Assembly: GCA_017540945.1 (NCBI GenBank) | Contig: JAFYAB010000073.1 | Span: 1 to 25,324 of the forward strand | Length of the DNA: 25,324 nt | Source of the DNA: Oscillospiraceae bacterium | GTDB lineage: Bacteria; Bacillota_A; Clostridia; Oscillospirales; Oscillospiraceae | Reading direction: 5' to 3' | Shown here: piece after piece, positions 1-6,556 of the stretch | Numbering within the stretch: position 1 is the stretch's first letter | How the letters are laid out: every line of letters begins with the position of its first letter | Position numbers and translations under genes: made by a program | The notes under the pieces: generated by a model | The model's input: the letters and a program-made list of their open reading frames with translations, nothing else | What the model was told of the DNA's origin: nothing | Database searches by the model: none

Positions 1-879
<879 letters not shown>

Positions 880-894
880 ATAATGCAATACAAC

Positions 895-933
895 AAAAAA
901 TCTCTGTTCGGCTGCGTCGAACAGAGATTTTTG
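895..933. terminator. Rho-independent terminator after asnS, probably bidirectional
   Basis: A perfect 10-bp stem (TCTCTGTTCG, 901-910, with CGAACAGAGA, 918-927) has a 7-base loop. It is flanked by six A upstream (895-900) and five T downstream (928-932). The A/T flanks let it work on both strands. It ends asnS on plus and could also stop minus-strand transcription arriving from the LRR/SLH locus. Confidence 0.93.
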
Positions 934-1009
934 TCATATGCCCTATTGGCATATTCTGCGGGAAAGGGACCGTGTGCACGGTTCCTGCAAGCGTGGAGCG
1001 GGAAGTCTC

Positions 1010-1063
1010 GCAAAGCCTTCCCCCTGAGGGGAAGGTGCCGAGCAATGCGAGGCGGATGAGGGG
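1010..1063 (+). repeat. Palindromic intergenic repeat, copy A
   Basis: This copy contains an imperfect hairpin CCTTCCCC-ctga-GGGGAAGG (1016-1035) and ends in GCGGATGAGGGG. The same elements occur in inverse orientation at 1111-1158, so the two copies face each other across about 48 bases. It resembles dispersed intergenic repeats of Oscillospiraceae genomes; that comparison is from memory. The bases between the asnS terminator and this copy hold two more small hairpins, ATATGCC-ctatt-GGCATAT (936-954) and ACCGTG-tg-CACGGT (969-982). No gene is seen in 880-1200. Confidence 0.75.
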
Positions 1064-1110
1064 ACGTCACGGGAATGGCTGCGTTTGTCGGTAACGGGTT
1101 GTTGTCGAAA

Positions 1111-1158
1111 CGCCCCTCATCCGGCCCTTCGGGCCACCTTCCCCCGAGGGGGAAGGTT
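1111..1158 (-). repeat. Palindromic intergenic repeat, copy B (inverted)
   Basis: The element reads CCCCTCATCCG, then GGCCC-ttc-GGGCC (1123-1135), then ACCTTCCCC-cga-GGGGGAAGGT (1136-1157). CCCCTCATCCG is the reverse complement of the end of copy A. It lies about 40 bases past the stop of the minus-strand LRR/SLH frame, so its hairpins could affect the 3' end of that transcript, but there is no T-run. Confidence 0.75.
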
Positions 1159-1200
1159 GCGGTGGCGCATACTGTGCGCCGCTGCGGGTATATGCTGCGA

Positions 1201-2292
1201 TCAGTTGCCCATGGCCTTGTAGAGGAAGGTCACGATCTGGGCGCGGGTGCAGGTTTTACCGACGCCGAAGAGCAAGTCGCTGATGCCGCCGGTGACCTTA
1301 TTCTCCACGGCCCAGAGCACCGCCTTGTAGTAGTACTTGCCCTCCTTCACGTCGTCGAAAGGACTATTCGTGGTCGTGGGCTCCGGGGAGCCGCAGGCCT
1401 TCCAGAGGAAGGTCACGGCCTGCTCCCGCTTGCAGGGCTGGCCCACGCCGAACTTGGTCCCGTCGCCCACGCCGCCGGTGATATTGTTCTCCACGGCCCA
1501 GAGCACGGCTTTGTAGTAATACTTACTGCTCTTTACGTCGGTGAAATTGTTCCCCGTATTGACGGGCTCCGGGGCCCCCGCAGCCTTCCAGAGGAAGGTC
1601 ACGATCTGCTCCCGGGTGCAGTTCTTGTTCCAGCCGAAGCTGTCCGCGGTGGTACCGCCGGTGACCTGGGGATCGTGGTAGTAGGCCCAGAGGATCGGGG
1701 TGTAATAGTACTTGCCCTCTTTCACGTCTCCGAAGGGATTCATGTTGAACAGGAGCTCCACGTTTTGGTCTACGCCCAATATTCCTTTGGGGGCTCTCTC
1801 ATTGAGATCATAAAGATAACCGTCAAAATCGACAAAAACTTCAGGCGTCGCTCCTGTCCACTGATACCAGCCCAGAGCGTAGTTCAGATCCGGAACCTGC
1901 CGCAGATCGAGACTCGTAAACTGATTGCCTTCACATATCAAGTCTGTTATACCTGTGTTCTTGCTCACATCCAGGCTTGTCAGGTAATTGTTTAAGCAGT
2001 TAAGGGACTGCAGTTTGGTATTCCTGCCCATATTCAGGCTTGCCAGGGAATTATTGGAGCAGAACAATGTTATCAATTCGGTGTTCTTGCTGAGATCCAG
2101 GTTCACCAGCGCGTTATTGCCGCATGTCAGTTCCGTCAGCGCAGGATTCCTGCTCAGATCCAGGTCCACAAGCGCGTTATTGGCGCATTTCAGTTCCGTC
2201 AGCGCAGGATTCCTGCTCAGATCAAGACCGGTCAGGTTGTTATCATAGCAAAGCAGCCTCGTTAGATCATAAAGTTGGCGCTGAACATGAGG
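1201..2292 (-). pseudogene. Leucine-rich-repeat / S-layer-homology surface protein, 5'-truncated
   Basis: The open frame runs from just after a stop at 2293-2295 down to TGA at 1201. It begins directly inside leucine-rich repeats of about 21 residues (pattern LTxLxCxxNxLxxLDLSxN). At least six units are visible, and two adjacent ones are nearly identical in DNA with a 63-bp period (around 2101-2223). A short spacer leads to three S-layer homology repeats of about 60 residues, each with F-x-DV, YYY-x-AVLWA, VTGG and REQxVTFLWKA. SLH repeats usually anchor exported proteins to the cell wall. There is no signal peptide and no ATG. The first possible start is a GTG at 2169, in the middle of an LRR unit and without a convincing ribosome site. 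The gene has therefore most likely lost its 5' end. It could instead be a frameshifted gene joined to the leader at 2262-2399. The fold assignment is firm; the pseudogene status is inferred. Confidence 0.75.
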
Positions 2293-2399
2293 TTATCCAG
2301 GATGGAGACCCGCGTCCGCGTCAGCTGATTGCAGACGCCGCCCAGCAGCAAACATCCCAGAAACGCCAGGGTATTTCTATTTTGTTTTGTGTTCGACAT
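2262..2399 (-). pseudogene. N-terminal fragment of an unidentified membrane protein
   Basis: ATG at 2399 is preceded by a good ribosome site (AGAGGAG, 8 bases upstream) and opens a 45-codon frame ending TAA at 2262. The product starts MSNTKQNRNTLAFLGCLLLG and has one hydrophobic stretch (about residues 10-22) followed by QLTRTRV. That looks like the first helix of a small membrane protein rather than a lipoprotein signal, because no lipobox precedes Cys23. The frame ends exactly where the LRR frame takes over in the neighbouring (-1) phase. I do not recognise the family. Either this is the stump of a different gene fused by deletion to the LRR remnant, or one indel split a single gene. Confidence 0.55.
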
Positions 2400-2549
2400 G
2401 CGACGAGCTCCTCTCTGTTTGATCGGTTGAATCGCCTTCCGGCCCGGATTTTGTTTTTTCTCCCGGCGGTTTCCGCACGGGGCACCAGGGTTTTGCTCTT
2501 ATCGCTGACGGTCAGGCAGGCAAGCGCACAGAAGAGCCGACCGAAAAAG

Positions 2550-2578
2550 ATTATCGCCTGTGCCGTCGTCGTTGTCAA
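2550..2578 (-). promoter_or_regulatory. Minus-strand promoter for the LRR/SLH locus
   Basis: On the minus strand, TTGACA (2578-2573) is separated by exactly 17 bases from GATAAT (2555-2550). That gives a leader of about 145 bases before ATG 2399; I recognise no riboswitch in it. A second, weaker match lies further upstream, TTGCAC (2645-2640), 17 bases, TATAAT (2622-2617). Together with the plus-strand promoter at 2675, these account for the 342-base gap 2400-2741, in which I see no gene. Confidence 0.65.
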
Positions 2579-2674
2579 CCCCTTTCGCGGGTTTATTCGG
2601 CAATTTTCTTTCTATGATTATAACGCATATATGTCAGATGTGCAATTTTTCAGACAAAACTTTTGCAGTATCAC

Positions 2675-2703
2675 TTGACAAAGCGGGATCAATATTGTAT
2701 ATT
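2675..2703 (+). promoter_or_regulatory. Sigma-A promoter of the TSCPD-ohrR operon
   Basis: A consensus -35 TTGACA (2675-2680), 17-base spacer and -10 TATATT (2698-2703) predict a start near 2710. The palindrome at 2712-2726 would then overlap the first transcribed bases. Confidence 0.85.
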
Positions 2704-2711
2704 CAGTTGCG

Positions 2712-2726
2712 TACAATCAAATTGTA
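2712..2726. promoter_or_regulatory. Putative OhrR operator (OhrR box)
   Basis: TACAATcaaATTGTA is a perfect 6-bp inverted repeat with a 3-base centre, located immediately after the predicted transcription start. The known Bacillus subtilis OhrR site is built on the same TACAATT/AATTGTA dyad. An OhrR-type repressor is encoded in the operon it precedes, so autoregulation by steric block is the simplest reading. The sequence match is direct; the function is inferred. Confidence 0.72.
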
Positions 2727-2741
2727 GAAAGGAAGAACGCT

Positions 2742-2999
2742 ATGCATCACTCTTACCGTACTTATGGCGTCTGCTCCGTTCAAATCAATTTTGATCTGAA
2801 CGACGACGTGGTCTCCAATGTGGAATTCATCGGCGGCTGCAACGGCAACCTGAAGGCCATCAGCAAGCTCGTAAACGGTATGACCGTGGACCAGATCGAG
2901 GGCTATCTCCGCGGCAACACCTGCGGCTACAAGCCCACCTCCTGTGCAGATCAGCTTGCCATTGCCGTCCGTCAGGCCTATGATCGCGCCAATGGCTGA
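2742..2999 (+). CDS. TSCPD-domain protein, TIGR03905 type (small four-cysteine protein)
   Basis: This 85-residue cytosolic protein of unknown function has cysteines at 11, 33, 61 and 68, the pattern of the four-cysteine TIGR03905/TSCPD family. The family motif TSCPD appears here as TSCAD (66-70), followed by QLAIAV. Related TSCPD domains occur at the C-terminus of some ribonucleotide reductases, and the cysteines are thought to bind metal or act in redox chemistry; that is family knowledge, not shown here. The start is supported by AAAGGA 9-14 bases upstream. The gene is first in an operon with an organic-peroxide-type repressor, and the two overlap by 8 bases. The context suggests a link to peroxide or thiol stress. 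Confidence 0.88.
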   Translation: MHHSYRTYGVCSVQINFDLNDDVVSNVEFIGGCNGNLKAISKLVNGMTVDQIEGYLRGNTCGYKPTSCADQLAIAVRQAYDRANG

Positions 3000-3453
3000 G
3001 CATATGGATATCGACCGCTACGCCGGTCTCAAGCTGGATAATCAGCTCTGCTTCCCGCTCTATGCCGCCTCCCGGGAGATCATTCGGATGTATCGGCCCC
3101 ATCTGGACGCGCTGGGCCTGACCTATACCCAGTATATCACCATGATGGTGCTCTGGGAGGAACGGGAGATCAGCGTCAAGCAGCTCGGAAAGCGGCTGTA
3201 TCTGGACAGCGGGACTTTGACGCCCCTCCTGAAAAGCCTGGAGGCCAAGGGCTATGTCACAAGAACCCGCTGCGAATCGGATGAACGGGTGGTGTTGGTC
3301 CGTCTGACTGCGGAAGGTTCTGCCCTGCAGGACAAGGCCCTGTCTGTCCCCGAGAGCATGAAAGCCTGCGTGCGCCTGTCACCGGAGGAGGCCGCCGTTT
3401 TATACAGGCTGCTGTACAAGCTTCTTTCCGCCGAGCCGGGAGAGCGCTCCTAA
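2992..3453 (+). CDS. ohrR: OhrR-type MarR-family organic hydroperoxide repressor
   Basis: This 153-residue MarR-family winged-helix DNA-binding repressor has the OhrR signature. The N-terminal LDNQLCFPLYAASREI places the sensor cysteine at residue 20, equivalent to Cys15 of B. subtilis OhrR. Tyr24, Tyr34 and Tyr45 match the tyrosines that contact that cysteine. LYLDSGTLTPLLKSLEAKG (70-88) is the recognition-helix region and DERVVLVRL the wing. A further Cys126 lies at about the spacing of the second cysteine of two-Cys OhrR proteins (Xanthomonas type), so disulphide sensing is possible. ATG 2992 overlaps the upstream stop (ATGGCTGA) and implies translational coupling; ATG 3004 is the alternative and would make the sensor Cys16. 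No ohr peroxidase gene is present in the window. Its likely site is the dyad at 2712-2726. Confidence 0.9.
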   Translation: MAEHMDIDRYAGLKLDNQLCFPLYAASREIIRMYRPHLDALGLTYTQYITMMVLWEEREISVKQLGKRLYLDSGTLTPLLKSLEAKGYVTRTRCESDERVVLVRLTAEGSALQDKALSVPESMKACVRLSPEEAAVLYRLLYKLLSAEPGERS

Positions 3454-3458
3454 GGCAA

Positions 3459-3494
3459 ACAAAAAAACGCTGTGACGACACAGCGTTTTTTTGT
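3459..3494. terminator. Bidirectional terminator between convergent operons
   Basis: The stem ACAAAAAAACGCTGTG / CACAGCGTTTTTTTGT closes on the 4-base loop ACGA (3475-3478). Its A and T tracts make it a terminator in both directions: for ohrR on plus, and for the small membrane protein and phosphohexomutase operon on minus. Confidence 0.93.
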
Positions 3495-3503
3495 TTGTTT
3501 CGT

Positions 3504-3722
3504 TCAGCGTCGGAGCAGCGGGGATTTTCTCTCCGGCTGCTTTGCCTTCCATTCCTTCTCTTTCTTGATCAGCTTTGTCAGATAGATTGCATACAGCGCA
3601 GCCAAAAGTAGCACTGTGCCGATCAGACTTTCATCCCCGGTCACCACACAAAAAACCACCGCGACAACCAGAAGGATTCCCACAAATACCGCAACAAAAC
3701 GGCGGAATCCGACGTTCTGCAT
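3504..3722 (-). CDS. Small two-helix membrane protein of unknown function
   Basis: The product has 72 residues with two hydrophobic segments, about 8-28 (FVAVFVGILLVVAVVFCVV) and 32-49 (SLIGTVLLLAALYAIYLT), and a strongly basic C-terminal tail (KLIKKEKEWKAKQPERKSPLLRR). By the positive-inside rule the tail is probably cytoplasmic. The ATG comes only 3 bases after the stop of the phosphohexomutase and has no clear ribosome site, so translation probably depends on re-initiation. I do not recognise the family. It ends the operon, just before the bidirectional terminator. Confidence 0.65.
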   Translation of the reverse strand: MQNVGFRRFVAVFVGILLVVAVVFCVVTGDESLIGTVLLLAALYAIYLTKLIKKEKEWKAKQPERKSPLLRR

Positions 3723-3725
3723 GGC

Positions 3726-5429
3726 TCAGGAAGGAAGGAATCCGGCCATATCGGATTTAAAGTTGTCCATCAGCTTGTCGGCGTCTTCCCAGGTTTTGCC
3801 GACAGCCGTATAGTAGAGCTTGATCTTCGGTTCTGTGCCGGATGGACGGAAGATGATCTTGCCCTGATCTCCGAGCTCCAGGGTAAATACGTTGGAGGTC
3901 GGCAGACCGGTGGGGGCTTCCGTGCCGCAGCTCAGGCATTTCCGAACGCCGGAGAGATAGTCGACGGTCGCAGTCACCTTGTTGCCCGCAACCTCGGCAG
4001 GCGTGTTTGCGCGGATATTCGCCATAAATGCCTTGGAGATTTCGTTGGCGGTGATACCCTGAAGCTCCACGCTCTGGACATAGGCGGAATAGCATCCAAA
4101 CTGACGGTAAAGCGCGTCCATATAATCGGCCAGGTTCATACCGTTTTCCTTGGCATAGGCGGCAGCCTCGCAGACCAGCATGGTGGCGACCACAGCGTCT
4201 TTGTCGCGGGCATAGGTGCCCTTCAGATAGCCGCAGCTCTCTTCAAAGCCAAAGATAAACTTGTTCTCCTGCCCCAGGCCCTCCAGGCGGAGAATTTCGC
4301 CGCCGATGTACTTGAAGCCCGTCAGAACATTCTTGGTCTCGACGCCGTAGAACTCTGCAATTTTGTCCGCCAGGGGCGTAGAAACGATGGATTTGACGAT
4401 CTCCGCGCCTTCCGGCAGATCCTTTCGTTCGGAGCGGGTGCGAAGGATGTAGTCCAGCAGCACGCAGCCGAGCTCATTGCCGCTGAGCTTGCGGAACTCG
4501 CCGTTGACCGGCACAGCCACGGCCACACGGTCGGCGTCGGGATCGGTGCCGACGATCAGATCCGGATGGACCTCCCGGGCCAGCTTGTAGCTCTCATTGA
4601 GCGCGGCGTCGGTCTCAGGGTTGGGATAGGTGCAGGTCTTGAAATCGCCGTCAGGCTTTTCCTGAACGGTAACGATGTCAGCCTTGACGCCGATCCGCCG
4701 GAAGAGCTCCCGGACCGGCTTGTTGCCGGTGCCGCAAAGCGGCGTGTACAGAACATGGAGACCGGAGCGCTTCACCCGCTCCAGATCCAGCCCCTCCTGC
4801 ATCACACGGTCGCAGTAGGCGGTCCAAAGGTACATGGGGATATCCTCGATCATCCCATCTGTCTTCAGGGCGTCAAAGCTCTTTTCGGGCATGACGAAAT
4901 AGGGGGTATTCTGGATTTCCTGATAGACGATGGCCGCCGGTTCGTCAGTCATCTGACAGCCATCCTCGCCGTAGCACTTAATGCCGTTATAGATACCGGC
5001 GTTGTGGGAGGCCGTCACCATGATACCGCAGCCGCAGCGAAGCTCTCTTACAGCATAGGAGAGCATCGGCGTGGGGGCAAGCTCGTGGTAGATGTGGACC
5101 TTGATGCCGGCTTCGGCCAGGGCCGCAGCGCAGATCTCAGCATAGAGGCGGGAGTTGTGCCGGCTGTCATAGCCGATGGCGCAGCGCTTTGGCAGATCCG
5201 TTCCATTGAGCCATTTCGCGATGCCCTGGGCGGTGCGGCGGACTGTGAATTCATTGAGTCGGTTGCAGCCGAGGCCCATGATCCCCCGAATCCCCGCGGT
5301 GCCGAAGGCGAGCTCGGCGCCGAAGCAGCCTTTGAGCGCAAGCTCGTTTCCCTCCATGGCGGAGAGCATATCACGATAAGAGACAGGGGCGTGTTCCAGC
5401 CAAAACTTGTATTGTGCCAAATAATCCAT
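3726..5429 (-). CDS. Phospho-sugar mutase (alpha-phosphoglucomutase / phosphomannomutase)
   Basis: This 567-residue enzyme of the alpha-D-phosphohexomutase superfamily interconverts hexose 1- and 6-phosphates, and probably makes glucose 1-phosphate for glycogen and cell-envelope precursors. All four signature loops are visible: the phosphoserine loop TASHNAGIYNG (Ser141), the Mg-binding loop GTDPDADR (294-301), the sugar-recognition loop GFEES (394-398) and the phosphate-binding loop RPSGTEPK (528-535). The length matches the PgcA-like group of Firmicutes rather than GlmM (about 450). ATG 5429 is chosen because AGGAGG sits 5-10 bases upstream and the protein then starts MDYLAQYKFW; the longer open frame to 5564 overlaps the preceding gene and has no family resemblance. 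Glucose versus mannose preference cannot be told from sequence alone. Confidence 0.92.
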   Translation of the reverse strand: MDYLAQYKFWLEHAPVSYRDMLSAMEGNELALKGCFGAELAFGTAGIRGIMGLGCNRLNEFTVRRTAQGIAKWLNGTDLPKRCAIGYDSRHNSRLYAEICAAALAEAGIKVHIYHELAPTPMLSYAVRELRCGCGIMVTASHNAGIYNGIKCYGEDGCQMTDEPAAIVYQEIQNTPYFVMPEKSFDALKTDGMIEDIPMYLWTAYCDRVMQEGLDLERVKRSGLHVLYTPLCGTGNKPVRELFRRIGVKADIVTVQEKPDGDFKTCTYPNPETDAALNESYKLAREVHPDLIVGTDPDADRVAVAVPVNGEFRKLSGNELGCVLLDYILRTRSERKDLPEGAEIVKSIVSTPLADKIAEFYGVETKNVLTGFKYIGGEILRLEGLGQENKFIFGFEESCGYLKGTYARDKDAVVATMLVCEAAAYAKENGMNLADYMDALYRQFGCYSAYVQSVELQGITANEISKAFMANIRANTPAEVAGNKVTATVDYLSGVRKCLSCGTEAPTGLPTSNVFTLELGDQGKIIFRPSGTEPKIKLYYTAVGKTWEDADKLMDNFKSDMAGFLPS

Positions 5430-5469
5430 GCTTTCCTCCTGTTGCAGTAAAGTGTTGTTGATCTTCCGT

Positions 5470-5979
5470 TCAGTCGACTTCCTCAATGATCGCGGGATTG
5501 GATTTTGCCTTGTTTTGGTTGCCCACGAGGGCGTTGAATTTTGCGCGGGATTCTTTGATCTCATTCAGGGTCTCGCAGATTGCCTGTTCGGTCTGCTTGA
5601 GGGCGTCGTCCACGTAGTTGTTGGTAACGTCCCGAAGCTCCCGGATCCGTTCCTGGGCAGTCTGAACCATGGTGTTGGCTTCTTCCTGCGCCTGCTTGTA
5701 AACCTCATCGTCAGATACCAGCTGACGCGCCTGGGCCTGGGCCTGCTTGAGGATGTTTTCCGCCTCACGCTTGGCGTTGTTGATAACCTCGTTGCGGGAT
5801 TCCACGATCGTCTGGGCCTGCTTCAGCTCGCTGGGAAGCTGGTTGCTGATCTCGTCCAGCAGATCGAGAACGCGGTCGCGCTCAAGAATGCACTTCTCTG
5901 AGCTCAGGGGTACGCTGCGGGCGTCTTGTACAAGTTCATAGAGGTTGCTGATGATTTCTTCGATCCCGTGTTCGTTCAT
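5470..5979 (-). CDS. Coiled-coil (DivIVA-like) cytoplasmic protein
   Basis: The product is 169 residues, predominantly alpha-helical and highly charged, with heptad-rich stretches from about residue 25 to 150 (for example KREAENILKQAQAQARQLV and QEEANTMVQTAQERIRELR). There is no signal peptide or membrane helix. Proteins of this kind are usually annotated as ATPase or DivIVA-like in Clostridia, but I see no Walker A motif, so an ATPase label is not supported. ATG 5979 follows GAGGAGGAAACAAAAC. It lies 25 bases after rsmD and 40 before the phosphohexomutase. In related genomes, as I recall, it tends to follow rsmD-coaD, so a role near cell division or cell-wall growth is possible but unproven. 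Confidence 0.72.
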   Translation of the reverse strand: MNEHGIEEIISNLYELVQDARSVPLSSEKCILERDRVLDLLDEISNQLPSELKQAQTIVESRNEVINNAKREAENILKQAQAQARQLVSDDEVYKQAQEEANTMVQTAQERIRELRDVTNNYVDDALKQTEQAICETLNEIKESRAKFNALVGNQNKAKSNPAIIEEVD

Positions 5980-6004
5980 TGTTTTGTTTCCTCCTCTTTC
6001 TATC

Positions 6005-6556
6005 TTAAGACAAAGTGCCCGCCCGGTAAACGGTGATCCCCGTTTTTCCGTATCGATAGTCTTTGACACGTCGGAACCCAGTATATGCGTCGGGCAGGGC
6101 GGTATCCGCCAGTCTTTCACATACTATTATACCACCGGATTTCAAGATGTCAATTTCAGAAATCCGTTTTAGCGCATTTTCCAGAAATTTCTCCCGGTAA
6201 GGCGGATCAAGAAAGATGATATCAAACTGCTTTTTGGTCCTGTTCAGATATTCCATATAATCCGCGCAAACCGTTTCCGCTCGATCGAGAAGCCCGGTTT
6301 TCCTGAGGTTCTGCCTGATGACAGAAATCGACTCCTTGCTCTGGTCAACAATCACAGCGCCGGCAGCTCCGCGGCTCAGCGCTTCGATTGCCAGCTGTCC
6401 GCAGCCGCCAAAGAGATCCAATACCTGTCGGCCTTCAATCTCAAACTGGATGATGCTGAACACGGCTTCCTTGACCCGGTCGGATGTGGGCCTTGTTTCC
6501 AATCCGTCCCGGCTGATCAGCGGGATCGATTTTGCTGTGCCTGCAATAACTCTCAT
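6005..6556 (-). CDS. rsmD: 16S rRNA (guanine(966)-N(2))-methyltransferase
   Basis: This S-adenosylmethionine-dependent methyltransferase modifies G966 of 16S rRNA (E. coli numbering) late in 30S assembly. The protein is 183 residues, the normal size. It begins MRVIAGTAKSIPL, has the conserved TRPTSDRVKEAVFSII segment (21-36), the SAM-binding motif LDLFGGCGQLAIEALSRGA (46-64) and the catalytic motif DPPY (117-120). The SAM loop has Gly-Cys-Gly where Gly-Ser-Gly is more common. Its start overlaps the uvrC stop (ATGA), so the two are translationally coupled. Confidence 0.95.
   Translation of the reverse strand: MRVIAGTAKSIPLISRDGLETRPTSDRVKEAVFSIIQFEIEGRQVLDLFGGCGQLAIEALSRGAAGAVIVDQSKESISVIRQNLRKTGLLDRAETVCADYMEYLNRTKKQFDIIFLDPPYREKFLENALKRISEIDILKSGGIIVCERLADTALPDAYTGFRRVKDYRYGKTGITVYRAGTLS

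Noticed and set aside
1201..2230. Regular repeats in the LRR/SLH region considered as a CRISPR array or satellite.
   Set aside because: The periods (63 bp and about 180-200 bp) are multiples of three and encode LRR and SLH repeats; there are no spacers.
2262..2295. Programmed -1 frameshift joining the 45-codon leader to the LRR frame.
   Set aside because: No slippery heptamer of the X-XXY-YYZ type is present at the junction, and the leader does not look like an LRR signal region. Deletion or indel is simpler.
2400..2542. A riboswitch in the roughly 145-base leader ahead of the LRR locus.
   Set aside because: I could find no conserved riboswitch core or clear multi-stem fold by eye.
5430..5564. 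Upstream extension of the phosphohexomutase by 45 codons.
   Set aside because: It lies within the end of the coiled-coil gene and shows no family resemblance; AGGAGG marks ATG 5429.
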